Below, in pieces: positions 56,971 through 64,000 of a stretch of DNA of 64,000 nt (within the stretch, counting starts at the first letter, position 1; the number at the start of each line of letters is the position of its first letter). The notes below the pieces were generated by a model. It searched no databases. It was not told where the DNA came from and saw only the letters and a list, made by a program, of their open reading frames with translations. Both the position numbers and the translations under genes were made by a program. This DNA is from G965222505 sp965222505. Lineage in GTDB: Bacteria > Bacteroidota > Rhodothermia > Rhodothermales > DATKEJ01. Location of the stretch: NCBI GenBank assembly GCA_965222505.1, contig OZ244956.1:3100001-3164000 (forward strand), written 5' to 3'.

Positions 56971-58110
56971 TTAGCGGGATAGGGTGGCTTGCAGGGCGTG
57001 CAGGAGGCGATGTACGTTATCGGGTCGGCTGTTGTAGCCCATCAGGCCCACACGCCAGACTTGACCGGCCAACTGACCCAGGCCCCCGGCAATTTCGATG
57101 TTGTGTTCGAGCAACAACTGCCGCGCGACGGCTTTGGCATCCACGCCCTCTGGTACGCGCACGGTCGTGAGGCTGGGCAGGCGGATTTCACGGTCGACGT
57201 GGCAGGAAAGGCCCATCGCTTCCAGTCCGTCCCAAAACAGTTCTGCCGTGGTCTGATGCCGTGCCCATCGGGCTTCGAGGCCTTCCTCGGCCGCCAGCCG
57301 AAGCGCCTCGCGGAAGGCATAGTTCATGTTAATGGGGGCCGTGTGGTGATACGTTCTTGCACTCCCCCAGTACTTCCCGACCAGCGACAGGTCCAGGTAC
57401 CAGTTGGCGACGGGTGTCTTGCGCCGTTGCAGTTTTTCGACAGCCCGGGGTCCCAGGGTCAATGGTCCGAGGCCAGGGGGGCAACCCAGGCACTTTTGGG
57501 TACCACTGTAAGCCATGTCTACCCCCCATTCGTCCAGGAAAAGCGGTACCCCACCGAGACTGGTGACGGTATCAATCAAGAGCAGGCAGTCGTGTGCCCG
57601 GCACAGGTCCGCTACGCCATCCAGCGGTTGCCGCGCCCCGGTTGAGGTCTCGGCATGGACGAGGGTCAGGATCGCCGGGCGGTGGGTTTCAAGGCCGATG
57701 CGGAGTTCATCCAGGTCGAAGGCCTGGCCCCAGGGTTTTTCCATCCGGCGTACGTCACCTCCGTAACGGCCCGCCATATCCACCAAGCGCTCACCGAAGT
57801 AGCCGTTGCATCCGACCAACACCACATCGCCGGGTTCGACCGTGTTGGCCAGGGTAGCCTCCATCGCCGCGCTACCGGTACCGCTCACGGGAATGGTCAG
57901 GGTATTGTCGGTCTGCCAGGTATAGCGGAGCAGGGATTGTACCTCGTTCATCAAGGCGATGAAGGTGGGATCCAGGTGGCCAACTTGGTGGGTACCGAGG
58001 GCTTGGAGCACGCGGGGATGGGCATTGGACGGGCCAGGGCCAAGCAAGAGCCGGGGCGGCATGTCCAGCTGGGCCGTCTGAAGGCGGTGGGTTTCATTAA
58101 CTTGAGGCAT
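56971..58110 (-). CDS. Class V aminotransferase, alanine/serine-glyoxylate type
   Basis: 379 residues from the ATG at 58110. LLLGPGPSNAHPRVLQAL starts the fold, PVSGTGSAAMEATLANTVEPGD binds the cofactor phosphate, and SGTQKCLGCPPGL contains the PLP lysine. HHTAPINMNYAFREALRLAAEEG completes the AGXT/SGAT signature. These enzymes move amino groups from alanine or serine to glyoxylate. It lies 86 bp upstream of the GlcD-type oxidase, same strand, so both could act in making and consuming glyoxylate. A GTTCTAC-type heptamer remnant lies at 58117-58137. Confidence 0.88.
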   Translation of the reverse strand: MPQVNETHRLQTAQLDMPPRLLLGPGPSNAHPRVLQALGTHQVGHLDPTFIALMNEVQSLLRYTWQTDNTLTIPVSGTGSAAMEATLANTVEPGDVVLVGCNGYFGERLVDMAGRYGGDVRRMEKPWGQAFDLDELRIGLETHRPAILTLVHAETSTGARQPLDGVADLCRAHDCLLLIDTVTSLGGVPLFLDEWGVDMAYSGTQKCLGCPPGLGPLTLGPRAVEKLQRRKTPVANWYLDLSLVGKYWGSARTYHHTAPINMNYAFREALRLAAEEGLEARWARHQTTAELFWDGLEAMGLSCHVDREIRLPSLTTVRVPEGVDAKAVARQLLLEHNIEIAGGLGQLAGQVWRVGLMGYNSRPDNVHRLLHALQATLSR

Positions 58111-58116
58111 AAGGGG

Positions 58117-58137
58117 GGACGTTCTACGTGTGGTGTT
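58117..58137. repeat. Short GTTCTAC-type heptamer array
   Basis: ACGTTCT, ACGTGTG, GTGTTAC at about 58120-58140, directly upstream of the aminotransferase start (58110, minus strand). Only three units, so weaker than the other arrays. Confidence 0.35.
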
Positions 58138-58209
58138 ACAGCCTGCCCCGTGTGATTGCGAAGGGGCGACGTGACAGAACTCAATACCCCGCCTAAAATG
58201 CGGCATCCT

Positions 58210-58236
58210 TACGCAATACGCAATACGTTTTATTGC
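58210..58236. repeat. Heptanucleotide array, TACGCAA type
   Basis: TACGCAA, TACGCAA, TACGTTT, TATTGCA in register. The array runs through the stop codon of the Spondin_N gene (58230-58232), so its last residues (LTLQ) are encoded by repeat sequence. It is a TA-variant of the CACGCAA arrays at 43315 and 60752. Confidence 0.55.
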
Positions 58237-59402
58237 AAGGTCAGGGTGAGGGTGCCGACGGGGACAACGGTGCCGCTGACTTCAAACGGGGATATTTCAA
58301 TGCGGGCGATGGGCTCCGGGGGTTGCGTATCGTCGTTTGGGGCGGTGTAGGTGGTGCCGCTGTCGGTGCCGGAATCGTAAGCGTAGAGGGTCACGGCTTT
58401 TTGGGTTACCCATGCTCCCTGTTCAAACAGGTTCAGGCCGGTGGTGCCTACGAACCAGTCGGGGCTGGGGGCAATCATCGAGACCAGCGTAACGAGGGGG
58501 AAGTTGGTATCTACGTCCAGGGTGCGCGGTGTCATGGTCCCCGGGGAAGGGTTGACGTTGCTGGCGAGGATGTAGTTGCAGGCCGTACCGACGTCAATGG
58601 CCCGGTTGATCACAGCCTGCAAGGTATCACGCCGGCCCATTTCGGCCATGCGTTCGATGCCTTCGGAGGCCAGGCTGTCTACGTCCCAGAAGGAAACCGC
58701 CGCGTTGTGTGTACCGCCGAAAAGGGCGGAGAAATGGGCACTGGCAGGAAAATCGGTTGGGTGCGTTGTTGCACTCCACGTGGCCACAAACTCGACCAGA
58801 TAGGTGGCCGAACTCGGGTTATCGAAATCCAGCGTCCCAGCGGCATCCGTCAGGACCCAGTAGCCGCGTCCGGGCTCTAGTGCCGTCGCTGGGGTGAAAA
58901 GGCCGTCGGTAAAGTCGAAGTAGGAAGACAAGACCGTGCTGCCCGTAACCATCACATCATCCGGCAACACACTCATTTGCATTGGCCCGACGAGGTTCCA
59001 GCCGGACGCCACCGTCGCTGAGGTAGACGATGGTGCGGTACCCGTAAGCGTATAGGTGGAATCAACCTGAAACAAGGCCCAGTAGCCCTGTCCCGGTTCC
59101 AGCATGGCGACGGCGCTGTAGCCAGTCCCCGGTGTGTATCCGAAAACGTCTCCGATGACGTTGGTCCCGAACAGGCCGGTCGGGGTCATGTCTGCCTGTT
59201 GACAAGGGATGGAAATCAGGTTCCACCCGGCAGTAACGTCAACTGTTGCAGCGCATACCGGTGTGATGCCGCCTACATCGCAGGTCGCCCTGTGTATATC
59301 CGTGGACATGGGGGGAGAAGCAACACCCGATTGATTATCGGGCAGGGCCACACCCAAGCAGCATAAAATCAGGAGGATAACGCTGAGTTGCCGAACCTGC
59401 AT
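58230..59402 (-). CDS. Exported Spondin_N domain protein
   Basis: 390 residues from the ATG at 59402, chosen because the signal peptide follows directly (MQVRQLSVILLILCCLGVALP). Two short repeats, AGWNLISIPCQ...GQGYWALF and SGWNLVGPMQ...GRGYWVL, form the first half (about 55-190). The second half is a Spondin_N domain: VEFVATWSATTHPTDFPASAHFSALFGGTHN, ASEGIERMAEMGRR, SMIAPSPDWFVG and YDSGTDSGTTY match that family closely, including its acidic calcium-site region. Spondin_N occurs in animal extracellular-matrix proteins and in scattered bacteria. An adhesion role is inference. No YPNPFNP tail is present. Confidence 0.8.
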   Translation of the reverse strand: MQVRQLSVILLILCCLGVALPDNQSGVASPPMSTDIHRATCDVGGITPVCAATVDVTAGWNLISIPCQQADMTPTGLFGTNVIGDVFGYTPGTGYSAVAMLEPGQGYWALFQVDSTYTLTGTAPSSTSATVASGWNLVGPMQMSVLPDDVMVTGSTVLSSYFDFTDGLFTPATALEPGRGYWVLTDAAGTLDFDNPSSATYLVEFVATWSATTHPTDFPASAHFSALFGGTHNAAVSFWDVDSLASEGIERMAEMGRRDTLQAVINRAIDVGTACNYILASNVNPSPGTMTPRTLDVDTNFPLVTLVSMIAPSPDWFVGTTGLNLFEQGAWVTQKAVTLYAYDSGTDSGTTYTAPNDDTQPPEPIARIEISPFEVSGTVVPVGTLTLTLQ

Positions 59403-59565
59403 GGGAGTCTGTAAGGATGAAAGGGAACGATTTTGGCGATATAACGCCGATGAAGCGGGTCCGGTTCGGATGCCGGAACAGGGCGTGTTGTTCGTTGTAC
59501 GCTCGCGAAGGCCCAGGTGTGTGTCCACAATGTGGCTTGAAACCTGTGGCCGCGAGCGTACCATC

Positions 59566-60732
59566 ATGATGAGGCAAATTATACATATCGTTTTCTGTGG
59601 ATTTCTGAGTGTCGTCACACTCCAGGCCCAACCGGCCTCGGTCCTCGAAGACTCCGTGTTTCTCGCCAAGGCCGAGCGGGGGTTGAAGCACCTCTACAAC
59701 ATGGAGTATGATGCGGCACAGGCTACATTTGATCAACTTCAGGCCCAGCGTCCGGGGCATCCCGTCGGGCCGTTTCTGGATGCGCTGAATGTGTGGTGGA
59801 AAATCCTGGTCGATTTACAGAATGAGGCGTACGACAAATCCTTCTTCCGGGCCATGGACGAGACCGTCAAACGCGCCGACCGCTTACTCAAGCAAGACCC
59901 CCAGAACATCGACGCGCTGTTTTTCAAGGGGCTGGCCCTGAGTTTCAAAAGCCGGCTCCACGCCAACCGGAGCCACTGGATTCGCTCAGCCAAGGATGGG
60001 AAAGCTGCACTCGATTTTGTAATTCGCCTCGCCGAAACCGATGCCGAAAACGACGACTTTTACTTCGGCTGGGGCGTCTACGATTATTACGCCGACGTGA
60101 TGGCCGAGCGCCGGAAAATCGTCAAATTCTTTTCCTGGTTTTTTCCCAATGGCGACAAGGAGCGGGGCCTGAATGAACTCCACCGCACCTTCCGCAATGG
60201 CCGCTTCCTCCGGGCCGAGGCGGCATACTTTCTGTTTCAGATCTATTATTTCTACGAACGGGATTTTGCCAAGAGCGTGGAATACATCACCTGGCTGCGC
60301 GTGACCTATCCCCGCAATGCCTACTTTCACACCCTGGAAGGTCGCATGTATGCTCGTTGGGGGCGGTGGGACCGCGTTAGCTCCATCTTCAAAGATATCC
60401 TCGCCCGGTACCAAGCAGGCCAAACGGGCTACAGCGACGGCCTCGCTGAACAAGCGCTGTACTACCTGGCCCGAACCGAAATGGGGTATGGCCGGTATGA
60501 CGCAACCATCCCCTATTTGAAACACCTCGAAGAACTCTCCGCCCGGCTGGACAAAGACACCCCCTATCGGGTACTCGGTCGTTTGCGGCAGGGTATGGTG
60601 CTGGACGTACTGGGCCACCGTTCTGGGGCCGTCATGCGCTACAACCAGGTGCTCAATATGAAAGATTGGAGTGGATCGAGAGACCGCGCCAAACGGTATC
60701 TGGAGCACCCCTACGGCCAGCCCCGGCGTTAA
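59566..60732 (+). CDS. Exported TPR-type protein of unknown function
   Basis: 388 residues from the ATG at 59566; an earlier in-frame ATG at 59401 would overlap the divergent gene's start and bury the signal peptide. MMRQIIHIVFCGFLSVVTLQAQ is a signal peptide. The rest is helical with irregular TPR-like units (YDAAQATFDQLQAQRPGHPVG, RYDATIPYLKHLEELSARLDKDTPYR) and the aromatic segment FYFGWGVYDYYADVMAERRKIVKFFSWFFPNGD. Probably periplasmic. It precedes the VWA gene by 45 bp. Confidence 0.78.
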   Translation: MMRQIIHIVFCGFLSVVTLQAQPASVLEDSVFLAKAERGLKHLYNMEYDAAQATFDQLQAQRPGHPVGPFLDALNVWWKILVDLQNEAYDKSFFRAMDETVKRADRLLKQDPQNIDALFFKGLALSFKSRLHANRSHWIRSAKDGKAALDFVIRLAETDAENDDFYFGWGVYDYYADVMAERRKIVKFFSWFFPNGDKERGLNELHRTFRNGRFLRAEAAYFLFQIYYFYERDFAKSVEYITWLRVTYPRNAYFHTLEGRMYARWGRWDRVSSIFKDILARYQAGQTGYSDGLAEQALYYLARTEMGYGRYDATIPYLKHLEELSARLDKDTPYRVLGRLRQGMVLDVLGHRSGAVMRYNQVLNMKDWSGSRDRAKRYLEHPYGQPRR

Positions 60733-60740
60733 AATAGGTT

Positions 60741-60779
60741 GTTGCGTGGTTCACGCAACACGCAACACGTATCACTTAT
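60741..60779. repeat. Heptanucleotide array, CACGCAA type, running into a start codon
   Basis: GTTGCGTG (60741-60748) forms an inverted partner to CACGCAA, CACGCAA, CACGTAT, CACTTAT (60752-60779). The AT of the last unit is the first two bases of the VWA gene's ATG (60778). TCACGCAACACGCAACAC is shared exactly with the array at 43314. Confidence 0.7.
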
Positions 60780-61878
60780 GATCTTCCGCTATAGTGAATG
60801 GGACCCCAAGCGCCACGGCGTGGAAAAGAGCACGTTTGAACAACTCCTGGATGTGTTCCAACAACTGCTCAACTATACCGCCGGGGATGCGGGTGAGGCG
60901 CTGCGCTGGCTCACGCAACTCGACGAACAGTACGGCCTCACCGATGCGCAGATGGGTATCGGGGACTTCATTGAGGAACTCAAAAACCGGGGATACCTGG
61001 AGCAGGATATCGACGGCGTGATGCAGATCACGGCCCGGACTGAACGTACCCTTCGGCAACGCTCGCTCGAAGAGATCTTCCGCCAACTTAGGAAGGGCAA
61101 CCAGGGCAATCACAAGACCAACTTTGCTGGGGCCGGCGATGAACGCATGCCCGAAACCCGCCCCTGGAGTTTTGGGGATGACATCCACAACCTCGATGTT
61201 ACCGGCACCCTGTCCAATGCCTTCCGCCGGGGCGGGATCTCCGACTTTAACCTGGCCGAAGACGACTTTCAGGTCTACGAGACGGATCATCGCTCAAGTA
61301 TGGCAACCGTCTTGATGATCGACCTTTCGCATTCGATGGTGCTGTACGGGGAAGACCGCATCACCCCGGCCCGCCGCACCGCAATGGCCCTGTCGGAACT
61401 CATCATGACGCGCTACCCGAAGGATACGTTGGACATCGTGGCCTTTGGCAACGAGGCCTGGGAGGTGAGTGTCAAGGATTTACCCTATCTGCAGGTTGGA
61501 CCTTTCCATACCAATACCCGGGCCGGCCTGCAACGGGCGCGGACCATTTTGCACCGTCGGAAGAACCGCAACAAGCAGATCTTTATGATCACCGACGGCA
61601 AACCGAGCGCCCAGTTTGAAGCCAACGGGCGGCTCTACAAAAACGCCTTCGGCCTGGACCGGCGCATTGTAAACAAGGTGCTCGACGAAGCCGTCGTGTG
61701 CCGCCGCGAGGGCATCACCATCACCACCTTCATGATTGCCTCAGACCCGTATCTCCAGAACTTCGTGCGCCAACTCACGGCCGCCAATCAGGGCCGGGCA
61801 TATTTTGCCGGACTGGACAAACTCGGAAGCTTTATCTTTGAGGACTACGTGCGCAACCGCCGTAAAAACGTCCGGTAA
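60778..61878 (+). CDS. VWA (von Willebrand factor A) domain protein
   Basis: 366 residues from the ATG at 60778. The N-terminal ~175 residues are helical and contain FGDDIHNLDVTGTL. The VWA domain begins ATVLMIDLSHSMVLYGEDR, a DxSxS metal-ion-dependent adhesion site, with DTLDIVAFGNEA and QIFMITDGKPSA as the later motifs. Proteins of this build usually work with a MoxR- or ChlI-type AAA+ ATPase in metal insertion or complex assembly. No such ATPase is adjacent. Cytoplasmic, no signal peptide. Confidence 0.82.
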   Translation: MIFRYSEWDPKRHGVEKSTFEQLLDVFQQLLNYTAGDAGEALRWLTQLDEQYGLTDAQMGIGDFIEELKNRGYLEQDIDGVMQITARTERTLRQRSLEEIFRQLRKGNQGNHKTNFAGAGDERMPETRPWSFGDDIHNLDVTGTLSNAFRRGGISDFNLAEDDFQVYETDHRSSMATVLMIDLSHSMVLYGEDRITPARRTAMALSELIMTRYPKDTLDIVAFGNEAWEVSVKDLPYLQVGPFHTNTRAGLQRARTILHRRKNRNKQIFMITDGKPSAQFEANGRLYKNAFGLDRRIVNKVLDEAVVCRREGITITTFMIASDPYLQNFVRQLTAANQGRAYFAGLDKLGSFIFEDYVRNRRKNVR

Positions 61879-62023
61879 CAAACAGTTTCTCAGGCTTCGG
61901 CCGATCAGGATTATATGCTCTGTCCCTTTTATCTGGATCACGTCAGATTCCAGCAGGTCAAGTCGGAAAACGCCCTGACTACGCTTAATACGATAGCAAT
62001 CCTCAGTAGGAACAAGATTTAGT

Positions 62024-62058
62024 ATTTATGTTATAACATTTGTAATACAATCATAAAT
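62024..62058. promoter_or_regulatory. Nested palindromes upstream of the toxin-antitoxin genes (operator candidate)
   Basis: ATGTTATAACAT (62028-62039) is a perfect 12-bp palindrome. ATTTATG (62024-62030) and CATAAAT (62052-62058) form an outer inverted repeat. The block ends 11 bp before the antitoxin ATG, where an autoregulating AbrB-type protein would be expected to bind. Confidence 0.55.
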
Positions 62059-62069
62059 CAATACCTGTT

Positions 62070-62297
62070 ATGGCTGATACGCTAAAAGTACGCAAAGTGG
62101 GCAATTCATTAGGACTCATTCTGTCGCAATCTGTGACCGAATTGTTGATGGTGAAGGAAGGGGATCAACTGTATATCACTAAAACCCGGGACGGTATCAA
62201 GCTAACACCCTACGATCCAGAGTTTGCCGAGGCTGTTGAAGATGCCCGGCAGTTTATGCGTACCCATAGAAATGCGTTTAAGAAATTGGCCGAATGA
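62070..62297 (+). CDS. AbrB/MazE-type antitoxin
   Basis: 75 residues. The N-terminal half (LKVRKVGNSLGLILSQSVTELLMVKEGDQLYI) is the swapped-hairpin SpoVT/AbrB DNA-binding domain. The C-terminal helix (FAEAVEDARQFMRTHRNAFKKLAE) is the likely toxin-binding tail. It overlaps the Doc toxin by 4 bp (ATGA). It should neutralise Doc and repress the operon at the palindromes just upstream. The locus is AT-richer than its neighbours, suggesting recent acquisition. Confidence 0.87.
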   Translation: MADTLKVRKVGNSLGLILSQSVTELLMVKEGDQLYITKTRDGIKLTPYDPEFAEAVEDARQFMRTHRNAFKKLAE

Positions 62298-62707
62298 GAA
62301 AATCGATCAAATGGTTGAGTCTTGAGTTGGTCATGACACTGCACGACGAATCCCTGGTGCACTTTGGTGGCTCGGCAGGTGTGCGGGATCAGGGCCTTTT
62401 GGAAAGTGCCCTCGGACGTCCGCAAAACCTGTATGCTTATCAGGAAGAATCAACGATCTATGAACTGGCCACAGCCTACTGCGCCGGTATCGTACGCAAT
62501 CATCCCTTTGTAGATGGTAACAAACGTGCCGGGTTACTTGCAGCACGGGCATTCTTGTTCTTAAACGGGTACCACTTCAACCCTGATGAACTCGAAACCG
62601 TCCAGATGATTGAGGGACTGGCCGGTCGGTTGGTAAGCGAAGAGGCATTGACCAAGTGGTTTGAAGCCAATAGTGCGCCTCGGGATGTCTCTGACTCAGA
62701 CGGGTGA
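62294..62707 (+). CDS. doc: Doc-type (Fic fold) toxin
   Basis: 137 residues. The Fic core HPFVDGNKR (residues 70-78) has the Doc form, and GLLESALGRPQ and TYELATAY-like IYELATAYCAGI match the Doc subfamily (death on curing). Doc toxins phosphorylate EF-Tu and stop translation. Paired here with an AbrB-type antitoxin instead of Phd, a combination known from other loci. The gene runs into rsmA, whose likely ATG lies 23 bp inside it. Confidence 0.9.
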   Translation: MRKSIKWLSLELVMTLHDESLVHFGGSAGVRDQGLLESALGRPQNLYAYQEESTIYELATAYCAGIVRNHPFVDGNKRAGLLAARAFLFLNGYHFNPDELETVQMIEGLAGRLVSEEALTKWFEANSAPRDVSDSDG

Positions 62708-63485
62708 CCCTGTGATCACGCCACGCAAAAGTCTGGGGCAGAACTTTCTGCGAGACCCCAACACGATCCGGAAGATCGTAGCAGCCGCTGGTGCACCGGC
62801 AGGCGCATCGGTGGTTGAAATCGGCCCCGGCCTGGGGGCACTCACGGGGCCTTTGTTGGCCCGCTATCCGGATCTGATTGCCCTCGAAGTAGACGAGCGG
62901 GCGGTTGCGCATCTGAAGACGGCCCTCCCTGATCTCGATGTACGCCACGCCGATGTGCTGGAAACAGACTGGGCGGCCCTTGCAGCTGAAAAAGCCGGAC
63001 CGCTGTACGTGGTGGGCAACCTGCCGTATTACATCACCAGTCAGATCCTGTTCGGGCTGCTGGACGGGCATGTCCATATCCGGCGGGCGGTTGTCATGAT
63101 GCAACGCGAAGTGGCGGAGCGACTGGTGGCTGTACCCCGGACCAAAGCCTACGGCATCCTGAGCGTGATGACGCAACTGTTCGCCGAACCTCAACTGCTG
63201 TTTCGGGTGTCTCGCCATGTTTTCTATCCCAAGCCCGATGTGAACAGTGCCGTTGTTGGACTCACGCTCAAACCGCATCTCGACTTGCCCGATGGGTTGG
63301 ATGTAGAAACCCTGCGTCGGCTGGTGCGGATGGCGTTTAACCAGCGGCGTAAAACCTTGCGCAACAGCCTCCGGCGATGGACCATCGAAACCGGACATTC
63401 GGTGCCCGACTCCTGGGCTGGATGCCGTGCCGAAGAACTGACGCCGCCAGCATTCATTGCACTGGCTGAATCCATGACCGGGTGA
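62685..63485 (+). CDS. rsmA: 16S rRNA (adenine1518-N6/adenine1519-N6)-dimethyltransferase
   Basis: 266 residues from the ATG at 62685, which overlaps doc by 23 bp; a GTG at 62712 just after the doc stop is an equally possible start. KSLGQNFLRDPNTIRKIV, the SAM site VVEIGPGLGALT, NLPYYITSQIL (the NLPY catalytic motif) and MMQREVAERL are all characteristic. The C-terminal RRKTLRNSL is the RNA-binding helix. It dimethylates two adenines near the 3' end of 16S rRNA (kasugamycin target site). Confidence 0.95.
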   Translation: MSLTQTGDPVITPRKSLGQNFLRDPNTIRKIVAAAGAPAGASVVEIGPGLGALTGPLLARYPDLIALEVDERAVAHLKTALPDLDVRHADVLETDWAALAAEKAGPLYVVGNLPYYITSQILFGLLDGHVHIRRAVVMMQREVAERLVAVPRTKAYGILSVMTQLFAEPQLLFRVSRHVFYPKPDVNSAVVGLTLKPHLDLPDGLDVETLRRLVRMAFNQRRKTLRNSLRRWTIETGHSVPDSWAGCRAEELTPPAFIALAESMTG

Positions 63486-63512
63486 AACCGACCTTGCCGT
63501 TTGAGAGTTAAG

Positions 63513-63584
63513 GCGACCGGGGCTTAGATTATAGTTGTTCCCCCTACGCCTTTCTTGAAGATCCACCCCGCAACCCCCGGTCGC
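63513..63584 (+). promoter_or_regulatory. 10-bp inverted repeat in the mgtE leader
   Basis: GCGACCGGGG (63513-63522) and CCCCGGTCGC (63575-63584) are exactly complementary across a 52-base loop. The second arm ends 6 bases before the mgtE ATG. A hairpin here would cover the ribosome-binding region, so translation control is possible. It does not resemble the M-box or mgtA leaders. Confidence 0.45.
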
Positions 63585-63590
63585 AGTGTC

Positions 63591-64000
63591 ATGAATCTGC
63601 CTCTCAAAGAGGACCTCGACAGTCGTTCACATCTTACTGAAGTTGATGCCGATCTGGTTGAGGACATTAGTACCCTCATAGAGGATGGAGAACAAGGCTC
63701 CATTTTGAACATTGTGGCCGATCTCTATCCGGCCGACCTCGCCCTGTTGCTTACGCACCTGGCCTTTGATGATGCCTCTCAGCTATTTCGCTGGCTCCCC
63801 GAAGAGCAGGCCGGCGATGTGCTGCCCGAACTGGATGATGAGTATCGTGCTGACCTCCTCGAAGTGCTCTCCACGGCCCGTATCTCGGCCCTGATCGATG
63901 AACTCGACACCGACGATGCCGCCGACGTTCTGGCCGATTTGCCCGATGCCGTCGTTCAGGACGTATTGCCCCAACTTGAAGATGAGCAGGATCTTCGGGG
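63591..64000 (+). CDS. mgtE: MgtE-type magnesium transporter (5' part; continues beyond window)
   Basis: 136 codons are present, open to the end. The sequence is the helical MgtE N-domain: LNIVADLYPADLALLLTHL, ASQLFRWLPEEQAGDVLPELDDEYRADLLEVL, DELDTDDAADVLADLPDAVVQDVLPQL. This domain senses cytoplasmic Mg2+ together with the CBS pair that should follow. The acidic residues (DDEYRADL, DTDDAADV) are those that bind magnesium. Function: regulated Mg2+ channel in the inner membrane. Confidence 0.92.
   Translation, partial: MNLPLKEDLDSRSHLTEVDADLVEDISTLIEDGEQGSILNIVADLYPADLALLLTHLAFDDASQLFRWLPEEQAGDVLPELDDEYRADLLEVLSTARISALIDELDTDDAADVLADLPDAVVQDVLPQLEDEQDLR

Noticed and set aside
59401..59565. 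N-terminal extension of the TPR protein from an ATG at 59401
   Set aside because: It would overlap the divergent Spondin_N start and place the signal peptide internally; the start at 59566 is far better.

Overview
The window reads like the chromosome of a member of the Bacteroidota/Rhodothermota assemblage, most likely a Rhodothermia-type bacterium. The evidence is several exported proteins ending in a type IX secretion (Por) sorting tail with the YPNPFNP motif, a TTG/TA-N-TTTG rRNA promoter, weak or absent Shine-Dalgarno sites, and a folP-cdaA gene order. Base composition is fairly GC-rich throughout, except for the homing-endonuclease ORF and the toxin-antitoxin locus, which are visibly AT-richer. 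The assignment to class is inference; the 16S gene (28443-29976) would settle it.

Layout. 1-4.1 kb: a truncated flavin amine oxidase (sarcosine-oxidase type), then two tandem secreted proteins that share an almost identical 3' half. 4.1-12.7 kb: an R2lox-type Mn/Fe oxidase, an rRNA m5C methyltransferase, a DUF559 endonuclease sandwiched between two copies of a palindromic repeat module, a minus-strand run of amidohydrolase, membrane protein and M1 peptidase, a CE2/SGNH esterase, and a YqaA-like membrane protein. 12.7-22.6 kb: pcm-cdaA-folP (protein repair, c-di-AMP, folate), a GH3 enzyme, an esterase, an FG-GAP propeller protein overlapping recJ, a TauE/SafE exporter and aroE. 22.6-27.8 kb: two short TA-flanked elements with terminal inverted repeats (MITE-like), one of which contributes the stop codon of a TPR gene; also tmk, a Fur-family regulator, a small Fn3-like protein, pyrR and a PASTA protein.

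28.2-34.6 kb: a complete rRNA operon, 16S-tRNA-Ile-tRNA-Ala-23S-5S, with promoter, boxA sites and processing stems. Its 23S gene is split in helix 69 (E. coli position about 1917) by a 757-nt group I intron carrying a LAGLIDADG homing endonuclease. The P1, P10, P3 and P7 pairings can be read directly from the sequence. This is the most striking element of the window.

34.6-49.5 kb: trmH, an SDR reductase, a 1142-residue propeller-amidohydrolase, a large secreted M36-like protease, an orphan TRAP-type binding protein, a stand-alone TfoX C-terminal domain, and a three-gene overlapping set (polytopic membrane protein, Wzx-type flippase, asparagine-synthase-like protein without the Cys nucleophile) that looks like a surface-glycan mini-locus. 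49.5-64 kb: a candidate structured RNA, clpB, another sorting-tail protein, a GlcD/GlpC-type fused oxidoreductase, an AGXT-type aminotransferase, a Spondin_N protein, a TPR protein, a VWA protein, an AbrB-Doc toxin-antitoxin pair, rsmA and the start of mgtE.

A second genome-scale pattern is a set of intergenic arrays of degenerate heptanucleotides (ATTGACC, GTTCTAC and CACGCAA types). They often occur as inverted pairs and most lie directly against start codons of otherwise unrelated genes.
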